A stretch of DNA of 64,000 nt. Source: Microthrixaceae bacterium (GTDB taxonomy: Bacteria; Actinomycetota; Acidimicrobiia; Acidimicrobiales; Microtrichaceae). The notes under the pieces were generated by a model. The model was given only the letters and a program-made list of their open reading frames with translations. It had not been told where the DNA came from and searched no databases. Made by a program: the position numbers and the translations under genes. Shown here piece by piece: positions 33,874-41,649 of the stretch. How positions within the stretch are numbered: position 1 is the stretch's first letter; every line of letters starts with the position of its first letter. The stretch is from NCBI GenBank assembly GCA_020845705.1, contig JADLFH010000028.1, forward strand, positions 27,123-91,122, given 5' to 3'.

Positions 33874-35058
33874 TCAGGCCTGGGCAACTACCCACGCCAA
33901 CGTCGTCCACGACTGGGGCGCGGCACCACCCGCCGCCCCGGTGTCGGGGTGCCAGTACTCCGCGAATCCGGATCGGCGCGCCCCGCCGATCAACGACTCC
34001 GCTATCGACGCCGCCACGGCCGTCGTCCCGTGGCGCGTGGCGGCGATCCACAACAGATAGCCGAGTTGTGGCCATGCCGGTCCACGCCAGTAGGTGTCGG
34101 GACGGTATTGCGCCTCGGCACGGTGGACACCGGTTGGCCCGAAACGGGCGCCGTGGGCGCTGTGGTCGACGAGGGAGTCCAGCGCTGCACGAACGTGGGC
34201 GGGATCGGGGTCGACCAGCGCAGCGAGGAGCGCCTCGACCGATCGGGCTCGGCCCGAACCTGCCGCGGTCGGCCCGTCGTCCACCCACGTGACAATGCCC
34301 TCATCCCACCGGGCCGATATCGCCTCGGACAACTCGGCTGCCGCGCCGAGCAGTAGCGCGTCTCCGATGAGCGCGCCGAGCTCCGCACAGTTGAACGCCA
34401 CCAACGCCGTGAACGACACGGCACCCACGGGGAACTCGTCGTTGGCGACCGCGGCGCCGTGGGCATCGCGCTGTACCGCAGCGACCAGCATCCCCTTGCG
34501 GGCACGTCGGCGCTCGATGTCGGCCGGCGGGCCACCCATCAGATCGTCCCAACGCAACGAGTCGTCGGCGCCCGATTCCCAAGGATGGACCAACTCGACG
34601 AGTCCCGCTGCGCTTCTACGCCGGTGCTCCACGAGGAACATCAGCCCCGAGACCGCCCGCTCCACCAGTTGGGAGGGAAGGTCCATCCCCCGTGCGGCCA
34701 GCTCCGCCATCGCGTGCCCGTACATGGGCGGCTGAGTGATGCTCGACCAGCCGCGGCGACCCCAGAACGACTCGTGACAGGACGGATCGCCGGGATAGCC
34801 CATATGGGGGACGAACCCGCCGTCGAGCTGGCCGGCGAAGCAGGTTCCCAACTCCTCGATCGCCCGGTCGTCTCCCACCTCGGCCCAGACGATCGCGTGG
34901 AAGCAGGAGTCCCACAGCCACTGCCACGGGTAGTGGTCCCGATTCGGGCAGGTGTAGCCCTCGGCCCGCCAGTTCCGCTCCATCACAGAAAGGGCCATCT
35001 CCCCCAGTGTCGGCTCCGGTTGTGTCGGGTCGTCGCTGGCCGCCAAGCTCACGACCAT
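33874..35058 (-). CDS. GH63-like glycoside hydrolase (mannosylglycerate hydrolase type)
   Basis: A 394-residue (alpha/alpha)6-barrel enzyme. YPWQWLWDSCFHAIVWAEVG, QPPMYGHAMAELA, YRPDTYWRGPAWPQLGYLLW and FAEYWHPDTGAAGGAAPQSW are the aromatic/acidic blocks of the GH63/trehalase-like group, close to bacterial mannosylglycerate and glucosylglycerate hydrolases. It has no signal peptide and is cytoplasmic. It is divergent from a GT4 glycosyltransferase with start codons about 50 bases or less apart, which fits a turnover/synthesis pair for a glyceryl glycoside solute. Substrate assignment is inference. Confidence 0.78.
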   Translation of the reverse strand: MVVSLAASDDPTQPEPTLGEMALSVMERNWRAEGYTCPNRDHYPWQWLWDSCFHAIVWAEVGDDRAIEELGTCFAGQLDGGFVPHMGYPGDPSCHESFWGRRGWSSITQPPMYGHAMAELAARGMDLPSQLVERAVSGLMFLVEHRRRSAAGLVELVHPWESGADDSLRWDDLMGGPPADIERRRARKGMLVAAVQRDAHGAAVANDEFPVGAVSFTALVAFNCAELGALIGDALLLGAAAELSEAISARWDEGIVTWVDDGPTAAGSGRARSVEALLAALVDPDPAHVRAALDSLVDHSAHGARFGPTGVHRAEAQYRPDTYWRGPAWPQLGYLLWIAATRHGTTAVAASIAESLIGGARRSGFAEYWHPDTGAAGGAAPQSWTTLAWVVAQA

Positions 35059-35110
35059 ACCTACCGTCGCGTTCCTCTCCTTCCGATTCGGCCCCACAGA
35101 CGGGGTTTCG

Positions 35111-36091
35111 GTGGTGTCGCGGCGCTGGATGACGATCTTCGCCAACCTCGGCTTCGACGTGTTGGCGGTTGCGGGCGAAGGTGACGCCGACCGGCTCGTG
35201 GCCGGCCTGGGCATCGACCACGCCGTGGAGGATCCGCCGGCCCTGGAGCGGGCACTCAGCGACGCCCTGTCCGATGTCGAGCTGGTGGTGGTGGAGAACC
35301 TCGCCACGATCCCGCTGAACCTCCCGGCCTCGCTTGCGGTCGGCCGGGTCCTCGCAGGTCGACCGGCAATCCTCCACCATCACGACCCCCCTTGGCACCG
35401 GGCCAGATTCCAACACGTCACCGAGCTTCCGCTGCGCGACCCGGCGTGGCGGCACGTGAGCATCAACCACACCGCCGCGTCGGAGATGGCCGCCCGCGGC
35501 GTCCATTCCACCGTGATCTACAACGGCTTCGAGCACAGCGGTCGCGGCAATCGCGACTCCACCAGGGAGATGCTGGGAGTCGACGAAGGCGAACGGCTGC
35601 TGGCCCATCCCGTGCGCGCCATCGAGCGGAAGAACGTGCCCGGGGCGATCGCGCTGGCCGAGGCGACCGGCGCCACCTACTGGTTGCTGGGCCCCGCGGA
35701 AGAGGGCTACGGCCACGAGTTGGCACGGCTGTTGCGTGCGGCGCAGTGCCGCGTGATCCGTCACGCCTGGAGCGGCGAGGCGGACATCTACGCTGCCGCG
35801 GACGCGGTCGTGTACCCATCGGTGTGGGAGGGCTTCGGCAACCCGCCTCTGGAAGCGGCGTTGTACCGCCGCCATTGTGTGGTGGGCCACTACCCCTTCG
35901 CCACCGAGCTCCGAGGCCTGGGCTTCCGGTTCATAGATCCGAGCGACACCGCAACCTTGCACGCCTGCCTCGAGGGGCCCGACCACGACACGCTGGAGCT
36001 CAACGAGCGGCTCGTGTCGGAGCATTTCTCCGTCGCCAGGGTGGCTGCGGACATCGCCGAGCTGTTGGATCGTGCAGGATGGCTCCCGTGA
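35111..36091 (+). CDS. GT4-like glycosyltransferase, start codon unclear
   Basis: At least 326 residues of a GT-B glycosyltransferase. ILHHHDPPWHRARFQHV, VIYNGFEH, and YPSVWEGFGNPPLEAALYRR (the E-x7-E acceptor/nucleotide motif) are visible. The first GTG is at 35111, but the in-frame sequence before it (PTVAFLSFRFGPTDGVS, from about 35060) looks like the missing first beta strand and glycine loop of the family, and no ATG, GTG or TTG precedes it for over 100 bases. The real start may be a rare codon such as the ATA at 35057. It ends in a GTGA overlap with the next gene. Confidence 0.75.
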   Translation: MVSRRWMTIFANLGFDVLAVAGEGDADRLVAGLGIDHAVEDPPALERALSDALSDVELVVVENLATIPLNLPASLAVGRVLAGRPAILHHHDPPWHRARFQHVTELPLRDPAWRHVSINHTAASEMAARGVHSTVIYNGFEHSGRGNRDSTREMLGVDEGERLLAHPVRAIERKNVPGAIALAEATGATYWLLGPAEEGYGHELARLLRAAQCRVIRHAWSGEADIYAAADAVVYPSVWEGFGNPPLEAALYRRHCVVGHYPFATELRGLGFRFIDPSDTATLHACLEGPDHDTLELNERLVSEHFSVARVAADIAELLDRAGWLP

Positions 36092-36414
36092 TTCCCCCGA
36101 AGGACAACCCATCCGTGGACACGGACCCGGTGCTGGACCGACGCGCTGTCATCGCCCGCTGGTGCAGGATCGGCAAGCGGGTGGGTTACCTGCTCTACGG
36201 CGCGGCGCTGGTGTTGTTCTTCGCCGGGTTGTCCTCGGACTTCCACGGGTGGATCGCCGCGACGATCACGGCTTGCATGCTGATAGGCGCAATCGCGCTC
36301 ATCCCCGCGATCCTCTTCGGCTACGGCGTGAAGGCGGCCGATCGCGAAGACCGCGAACGCGCCGCCGGCGGAGAGAGCGCCCCGGAGTCGGGATCCCGAG
36401 TTACCGACGGGTAA
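36088..36414 (+). CDS. Small two-span membrane protein
   Basis: A 108-residue protein starting at GTG in a 4-base overlap with the glycosyltransferase. Two hydrophobic spans, about 34-50 (VGYLLYGAALVLFFAGL) and 58-80 (TACMLIGAIALIPAILFGYG), and charged ends. No family is recognised. The stop lies inside the operator of the next gene, so its end overlaps the TetR control region. Confidence 0.65.
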   Translation: MIPPKDNPSVDTDPVLDRRAVIARWCRIGKRVGYLLYGAALVLFFAGLSSDFHGWIAATITACMLIGAIALIPAILFGYGVKAADREDRERAAGGESAPESGSRVTDG

Positions 36415-36415
36415 C
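36400..36415. promoter_or_regulatory. TetR operator, site 1
   Basis: The perfect palindrome GTTACC-GACG-GGTAAC. It overlaps TAACAT (36412-36417), the likely -10 box of the TetR gene, so binding would block it directly. The same arms and spacing recur at 38503 before the acyl-CoA dehydrogenase gene. Confidence 0.7.
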
Positions 36416-36417
36416 AT
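36412..36417 (+). promoter_or_regulatory. Probable -10 box of leaderless tetR gene
   Basis: TAACAT ends 8 bases before GTG 36426 and shares four bases with operator site 1. Confidence 0.45.
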
Positions 36418-36425
36418 TGTTGTCG

Positions 36426-37001
36426 GTGCGACTCCCAGGGCCTGAACGTCGTCAGCAACTCCTCGACACGGCAATCGAGGTCTTCGCGCGCAACGGGTTC
36501 CACGAGACATCGATGAACGAGGTGGCCGAGGCCGCGGGCGTGACCAAGCCGGTCCTCTACCAGCACTTCGACTCCAAGCGCGGTCTCTACCGCGAGATGC
36601 TGGGCGAGATCGGCGCACAGCTCCGTGAGACGATCGCGAAGGCGACCATCGACGCCCCCGGACCTCACCAGCAGATCGAGGGTGGCTTCAGAGCCTACTT
36701 CCGGTTCGTTGCGGAGCACCGCGACCGCTACCGGGTGCTCTTCGGGTCCGGCACCCAGCGCGACGAGGAGTTCGCCGAGGAGGCCCGCAGGGTTGAGGCT
36801 TCCATCGCCGAGGTCGTCGGAGAGTTGATCGAGGTGGATGGACTCGACGGCGAGCGGCGACTCCTCCTCGCCAACGGGATCGTGGGTCTGGCCGAGGGCG
36901 CGAGCCGCTATTGGTTGGACAACGACGTCGATGTCGACGCGGAGACGCTCGCGCAAGAGGTCAGCCGGCTCGCCTGGGCTGGGCTCCGCGGCATTCGTTG
37001 A
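36426..37001 (+). CDS. TetR-family regulator
   Basis: A 191-residue protein from GTG 36426. RRQQLLDTAIEVFARNGFHE, then the helix-turn-helix TSMNEVAEAAGVTKPVLYQH and FDSKRGLYREML, typical of TetR. The C-terminal ligand domain is helical with no recognisable class. An operator palindrome just upstream suggests autorepression, and the same site upstream of the acyl-CoA dehydrogenase gene suggests it controls acyl-CoA metabolism with an acyl-CoA or fatty acid as ligand. The latter is inference. Confidence 0.85.
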   Translation: MRLPGPERRQQLLDTAIEVFARNGFHETSMNEVAEAAGVTKPVLYQHFDSKRGLYREMLGEIGAQLRETIAKATIDAPGPHQQIEGGFRAYFRFVAEHRDRYRVLFGSGTQRDEEFAEEARRVEASIAEVVGELIEVDGLDGERRLLLANGIVGLAEGASRYWLDNDVDVDAETLAQEVSRLAWAGLRGIR

Positions 37002-37032
37002 GCCGGCTCCGGGGAGCCGGCCCAACCGATGG

Positions 37033-37233
37033 TCAATCCTTGAGGGCTACCGCGTTGGGTGTCACGTTCATCTTCGGCTCGTATGCCTCGGCCTCGACCT
37101 CCCGGTGTCCGCCGCCCAACGCGGCGCGCAACTCGTCGCGGCACGCTCCACAAGGCCCGTAGTACGCCTCGACGGCCGCGACCCCGCAACGCGGACAGTC
37201 GAACTCGATCGTCGGCGCGTCGGGGTCGCCCAC
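37033..37233 (-). CDS. Small zinc-ribbon protein
   Basis: A 66-residue protein from GTG 37233 with two pairs of cysteines (FDCPRCG and GPCGACRDEL) in zinc-ribbon spacing, followed by an acidic/basic tail. GTG 37233 is preferred over the 104-residue frame, which would cover the acyl-CoA dehydrogenase 3' end. It follows that gene by 14 bases on the same strand and may be cotranscribed. The function is unknown. Confidence 0.65.
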   Translation of the reverse strand: MGDPDAPTIEFDCPRCGVAAVEAYYGPCGACRDELRAALGGGHREVEAEAYEPKMNVTPNAVALKD

Positions 37234-37247
37234 AGGAGGTTGCGAGA

Positions 37248-38465
37248 TCAGGGCACGCGCACGCCGGAGGCGGCACGGGCGATGACGAGGCGCTGGATCT
37301 CGGAGGTGCCCTCGAAGATCGTCATGATCTTCGAGTCGCGGTGCCAACGCTCCACGGGGTATTCCCGCGTGTAGCCGTAGCCGCCGAGGATCTGGATGGC
37401 CTCCTCGGTGACCCGCACCGCAACCTCAGACGCCTTCAGCTTCGACATGGAGCCTTCGCCCTGCTTGAACTCCACGCCGTTGCGGCCCATCCACGCGGCA
37501 CGCCACACCAGCAGTCGGGACGCGTCGATCTCGGTTGCCATGTCGGCGAGCTTGAAGGCGATGCCCTGCTTCATGATGATCGGTTCACCGAACGCGACAC
37601 GGTCCTTCGCGTACTGCAACGAGTACTCGTAGGCGGCACGGGCGATGCCCACGGCCATTGCCCCCACAGTGGGGCGGGTGGTCTCGAATGTGGCCATCGC
37701 CGGTTGCTTCTCGCCGCTGGCCTCCTTGGCCCGGGCCTTGGCGAGCTTGTGGTCGAGACGCTCCTTGCCGCCCAACAGGCAACGGCCCGGCACACGCACG
37801 TCGTCGAGTACCACCTCGGCGGTGTGCGACGCGCGGATGCCGTGCTTCTTGTACTTCTGACCCTGGGACAGACCCTTGGTGCCCGGCGGCACGATGAAGC
37901 TCGCGTGGCCACGGGACCCGAGCTCTGAGTCGACCACCGCGACGACGACGTGGATGTCGGCAATGCCGCCGTTGGTGATCCACGCCTTGGTCCCGTTGAG
38001 GACCCACTCGTCGTTTGCCTCGTCGTAGACGGCGCGGGTGCGGTAACCGCCCACGTCGGAGCCGGCATCGGGCTCCGATGCGCACAGCGCTCCCAACTTC
38101 ACGTTGTCGGCGTCGCCGTAGCACTGCGGCACCCACTCGAAGAGCTGCTCGGGTGTGCCGTTGCCCGCGATCGCCGCGGCGGCCAGACCGGAACCGAAGA
38201 TCGACAGCGCGAGCCCCGGGTCGCCCCAGAACAACTCCTCGATGGCCACCGGAAGTGTCAGGCCGGTGAGGTCTGCGATGCCGTTGGCCATGAACTCGAA
38301 GCCGTAGAGGCCGACCTTGGCGGCTTCCTGCACGATGGGCCAGGGGAACTCCTCCCGTTCGTCCCACTCCTCCGCATTGGGACGCAGCACGTCCTGTGCG
38401 AAGCCGTGGACCCAGTCCTGAAGCTGGATCTGGTCCTCGTTCAGCGACATCGAGAATTCGGCCAT
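37248..38465 (-). CDS. Acyl-CoA dehydrogenase
   Basis: A 405-residue flavoprotein. The N-terminus MAEFSMSLNEDQIQLQDWVH, the FAD/substrate segment ALCASEPDAGSDVGGYRTRA, LNGTKAWITNGGIADIHVVV, and the C-terminal ILGGYGYTREYPVERWHRD and FEGTSEIQRLVIAR are all standard. It dehydrogenates an acyl-CoA at the alpha-beta position and feeds ETF, encoded at the left end. ATG 38465 is 37 bases from operator site 2, so it should be controlled by the TetR gene 0.3 kb downstream. Confidence 0.92.
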   Translation of the reverse strand: MAEFSMSLNEDQIQLQDWVHGFAQDVLRPNAEEWDEREEFPWPIVQEAAKVGLYGFEFMANGIADLTGLTLPVAIEELFWGDPGLALSIFGSGLAAAAIAGNGTPEQLFEWVPQCYGDADNVKLGALCASEPDAGSDVGGYRTRAVYDEANDEWVLNGTKAWITNGGIADIHVVVAVVDSELGSRGHASFIVPPGTKGLSQGQKYKKHGIRASHTAEVVLDDVRVPGRCLLGGKERLDHKLAKARAKEASGEKQPAMATFETTRPTVGAMAVGIARAAYEYSLQYAKDRVAFGEPIIMKQGIAFKLADMATEIDASRLLVWRAAWMGRNGVEFKQGEGSMSKLKASEVAVRVTEEAIQILGGYGYTREYPVERWHRDSKIMTIFEGTSEIQRLVIARAASGVRVP

Positions 38466-38502
38466 GGAACACCTCCACATCGAGGTTCGTCGTTTTCCAG
38501 AA

Positions 38503-38518
38503 GTTACCGGTTGGTAAC
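38503..38518. promoter_or_regulatory. TetR operator, site 2
   Basis: The perfect palindrome GTTACC-GGTT-GGTAAC, with the same arms and four-base spacer as site 1. It lies 37-53 bases before the acyl-CoA dehydrogenase ATG and 47 bases before the PAP2 gene start on the other side, so it may affect both. Confidence 0.72.
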
Positions 38519-38565
38519 CGAGCGAACAAACCCATCGACAGTGTGGAAAGCGGCACACTTCAGCA

Positions 38566-39207
38566 GTGCGCAACGGACCTCTCACACGTCTGATCCAGCT
38601 CGACGAACGCTTGTACCGGGCGGCAACCGCTCGGCCGGCACCGTTGGTGGACCACCTGGTGTACCCCCTCACCCGTTCGGCCGACGGTGGGGTGCTGTGG
38701 CTCGCGGTCGCCGCGATGCTCGCCGCGACCGGCAATCCCACCGCCCGCAGGGCTGCGGTCCGCGCAACGGCCTCGCTCACTGTTACCTCCATAGGTGCCA
38801 ACCTCGTGGTGAAGCCCCTCTTCAGGCGGCCCCGCCCGAGCCCCGTCCGCCAGGCCTGGCAGCTCCGCCCCTTCAAGCGCCCGCGCACCACCTCGTTTCC
38901 CTCCGGGCACTCGGCCTGCGCGGCAGCCTTCGCCGTCGGAGCGACCGCCGAGACCCCGTGGGCCACGCCTCTGCTCGGGCTCGCGGCCGCCGTCGCCTAC
39001 TCCCGGGTGCGAACGCGGGTCCACTACCCCCTCGACGTGATCGCGGGTCTCGGGATCGGAACCGCGATCGCCCTGGCGATGAAGTCCTACGGCCCCATCA
39101 GCGGCGGCGGCGACCACATCGGCACACGTTCCAACGCCACCTGCCCTTCACACGGGACAAGCTCCTCGAGCCCTTCGGGCAACGAGGTCGTCACGCCCTC
39201 GTTCTGA
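38566..39207 (+). CDS. PAP2-family membrane phosphatase
   Basis: A 213-residue membrane protein from GTG 38566. The three PAP2 motifs are KPLFRRPRP (about 83), SFPSGHSACAAAF (about 112) and SRVRTRVHYPLDVIAGLG (about 145-162). It probably dephosphorylates a lipid (di)phosphate such as undecaprenyl diphosphate or phosphatidate, with the active site on the outer face. The last 40 residues lie opposite the end of the beta-helix gene (121-base overlap) and look non-conserved; the true functional end may be near residue 175. Confidence 0.85.
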   Translation: MRNGPLTRLIQLDERLYRAATARPAPLVDHLVYPLTRSADGGVLWLAVAAMLAATGNPTARRAAVRATASLTVTSIGANLVVKPLFRRPRPSPVRQAWQLRPFKRPRTTSFPSGHSACAAAFAVGATAETPWATPLLGLAAAVAYSRVRTRVHYPLDVIAGLGIGTAIALAMKSYGPISGGGDHIGTRSNATCPSHGTSSSSPSGNEVVTPSF

Positions 39208-40172
39208 GAGAAGCAGTTGCCTGCCGGCGGAAACGGCGATCCGATCGCAGCAAACACCAGATCCGGGCCTCGGTTTGCGACGACGTTGCCGACAACACGG
39301 TTCGACTCGGGCGGATATCCGTCCTGATCGGTTACGACGATCCCACCGTCGGGGTGGCCGCGCACCTCGTTGCCTTCGACCAGGTTGTCGCGTCCACCGC
39401 CGATCACGATCCCCACCGACTCGTTGTCAGCCACCACGTTGTCGAGGATCTCCGACCCGCCTTGGGGAGCCAGGCGCTCCTGGTCGCCTGAGCTGGTGGT
39501 CATCCCGATGCGGTTTCGCTCCCAGCGGTTGCGCTCGACTCGCACTCCTGTGGCGTTGGTGGCCTCGTAGCCCACACGGTTCCCCTCGGCCACGTTGTTC
39601 CGGAACACCGCGTCGCAGGGGTTGCACTGCCCTATGTAGAACCCCGAGTCGGGTGATCCGCCGGCATAGGACCTCTCGACGACACCGTCGCGGGCGCCGA
39701 ACGCGTAGATGCCGTACAGCCCGTTGTCGAGCGCGCTGACCTCCGTGACCCTGTAGTCACGCGGGCCTGATTTGCCGCCGCCGTAGTCGCCGGCAACCAG
39801 CACACCGTTCACGAGGTAGTTGCGTACCGTCAGGTTCTCCACGCTCACGCCATCGGTGTACACGGCGATCCCGTTCTGGAGGTTGCCCTTGCCATCGAGA
39901 ACCACCGACTCGCGTTCGGTTCCGCGTAGCTCGATTCCGTCGGTCTCCACCAACACGGCTTCGTGGTAGGTCCCCGGGGCGATCTCGACCGAATCACCGG
40001 GCTGGGCATCGTCGACTGCTGCCTGGATGGTCGGGTAGTCGCGCGGTACATGGCGGGTGGTCGGACGGCGGCCGCCCGGCCGATCACCGTCCCCGCCACC
40101 ACCGCACGCTGCCACCAGCACCAACGCGGCGCCGACTGCGACTACTCGGTGCGACGTGGCGCGGGGCACCAC
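39087..40172 (-). CDS. Exported right-handed beta-helix lipoprotein
   Basis: A 361-residue protein from GTG 40172. The signal peptide ends in LVLVAACGG (lipobox Cys). RHVPRDYPTIQAAVDDAQPG is the start seen in NosD/pectate-lyase-like parallel beta-helix proteins, and repeated units like NRVGYEATNATGVRVERN and NLVEGNEVRGHPDGGIVV make up the helix. It probably binds or acts on polysaccharide at the cell surface. Its start follows the cysS stop directly (TGA then GTG), so it may be coupled to cysS. Confidence 0.8.
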   Translation of the reverse strand: MVPRATSHRVVAVGAALVLVAACGGGGDGDRPGGRRPTTRHVPRDYPTIQAAVDDAQPGDSVEIAPGTYHEAVLVETDGIELRGTERESVVLDGKGNLQNGIAVYTDGVSVENLTVRNYLVNGVLVAGDYGGGKSGPRDYRVTEVSALDNGLYGIYAFGARDGVVERSYAGGSPDSGFYIGQCNPCDAVFRNNVAEGNRVGYEATNATGVRVERNRWERNRIGMTTSSGDQERLAPQGGSEILDNVVADNESVGIVIGGGRDNLVEGNEVRGHPDGGIVVTDQDGYPPESNRVVGNVVANRGPDLVFAAIGSPFPPAGNCFSQNEGVTTSLPEGLEELVPCEGQVALERVPMWSPPPLMGP

Positions 40173-41531
40173 TCAGCCCGGCCGGACCCGGGTGCCGTCG
40201 GCGCTGTCCTCGACCACCCAGCCGGCGGCGACGAGCTCGTCACGGAGCGCATCCGCTCTGGTCCAGTCCTTCGCGGCGCGGGCCTCGTCGCGCTCGCGCG
40301 CGAGGGCGACCACCTCATCGGGCAACTCCGAGCCGTCCACGTCGAGCACGAGTCCCACCGCGCGCATCATCGACAACAACGCCGAGATGAGCGGCAGCGC
40401 CACCAGATCGCTGCCGGCGTCGAGCAACGAGTTGATCCGCGTCACCGATTTGAACACGATCGCCATCGCGCCCGGTGTGTCCAAATCGTCGTCCATGCGC
40501 TCGGCGAAAGACGCGATCGTCTCGGGATCCGGGTCGGGGAGATCTGCAACGTGGTCGCGAACTCTCCGCGCAACCGCATCCAGTCGTGCCAGCGCCGCCT
40601 CGGCGTTGCCGATAGAGGTGGAATCCACGTCGATCGGTGAGCGGTAGTGGGACTGGAGGCAGAGCATTCGATACGCGCGCGGGTCGTGCGCGTCGAGGAG
40701 GTCCAACAGGTTCGTGAAGTTGCCGAGCGACTTCGACATCTTCTCGCCCCCCACCTCCACGAAGCCGTTGTGAACCCACAGCTCGGCGAAGTCGGCACCG
40801 TCGGCGACAGCCTGGGCTCGTTCGTTCTCGTGATGCGGAAACGCCAGGTCCTGGCCACCGGCGTGAAGGTCGAAGCAATCCCCGAGCAGGTCCCGCGACC
40901 TCACGACGCACTCGGTGTGCCACCCCGGCCGACCCGCCCCCCAAGGCGAAGGCCACGACGGCTCACCCGGCTTGGCGAGCTTCCAGAGCGCGAAGTCGAT
41001 CGGCGACTCCTTCGCCTCGTCCACGCCGACCCGCGCCCCCGCGCGCAACGAGTCGATCGACTGTCGGGCCAACAGGCCGTAGTCGGCAACGACCGAGGGC
41101 CGGAAGTAGACCCCGTCGGGCGCGACGTACGCGGCGCCGCGTTCCACGAGTCGTTCGATGAACTCGACCATCTGCTCCACGTAGTCGGTCGCATGTGGAT
41201 CACGGGTGGGACGCTCGACGCCGATCGCGTCCATGGCCCGGTACCACACGCGCTCACAACGCTGGGCGATCTCCTCCCACGAGCGACCTTCCTCCGCCGC
41301 CCGTTGGATGATCTTGTCGTCGATGTCGGTGATATTGGAGACGTAGTCGACCTCGAAGCCGCTCCAGCGGAGATAGCGGCGCAGCACGTCGAACACCAGG
41401 CTGAAACGTCCGTGTCCGAGGTGCGGTGGGCCGTAGACGGTTGGGCCGCACACGTACATCGACACCTTGTTCGGCTCACGCGGCTGAAGCGGGCGCGACG
41501 ATCCGGTGGCGGTGTCGTGGAGGTGCAGCAC
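40173..41531 (-). CDS. cysS: Cysteinyl-tRNA synthetase
   Basis: A 452-residue class I synthetase. VYGPPHLGHGR is the HIGH motif, GGEKMSKSLGN the KMSKS loop, GWHTECVV and FPHHENERAQ carry zinc ligands. The length is typical of CysS. The mycothiol ligase MshC is a short relative (about 410 residues); the full C-terminal domain (EARAAKDWTRADALRDEL) favours CysS. GTG 41531 is chosen because a TAGCGT box is 7 bases upstream; a GTG at 41540 touches that box. Confidence 0.9.
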   Translation of the reverse strand: MLHLHDTATGSSRPLQPREPNKVSMYVCGPTVYGPPHLGHGRFSLVFDVLRRYLRWSGFEVDYVSNITDIDDKIIQRAAEEGRSWEEIAQRCERVWYRAMDAIGVERPTRDPHATDYVEQMVEFIERLVERGAAYVAPDGVYFRPSVVADYGLLARQSIDSLRAGARVGVDEAKESPIDFALWKLAKPGEPSWPSPWGAGRPGWHTECVVRSRDLLGDCFDLHAGGQDLAFPHHENERAQAVADGADFAELWVHNGFVEVGGEKMSKSLGNFTNLLDLLDAHDPRAYRMLCLQSHYRSPIDVDSTSIGNAEAALARLDAVARRVRDHVADLPDPDPETIASFAERMDDDLDTPGAMAIVFKSVTRINSLLDAGSDLVALPLISALLSMMRAVGLVLDVDGSELPDEVVALARERDEARAAKDWTRADALRDELVAAGWVVEDSADGTRVRPG

Positions 41532-41538
41532 GCCACAC

Positions 41539-41544
41539 ACGCTA
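41539..41544 (-). promoter_or_regulatory. Probable -10 box of leaderless cysS
   Basis: On the minus strand TAGCGT lies 7 bases before GTG 41531 and decides the start. Confidence 0.45.
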
Positions 41545-41649
41545 CGCGGTCATGTGTAGTCGGCGGTCATGCGAAGTCGCCTCCGCACTCGCCTCACCGG
41601 CAGAATTGACGCCTCGCCGCTCCGACCGGCGGCACGGAGGGAACGTTCG

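Noticed and set aside
40173..41531. Mycothiol ligase MshC instead of CysS
   Set aside because: The full-length C-terminal region is present and the length is that of CysS, while MshC is shorter; a second cysS elsewhere could reopen this.
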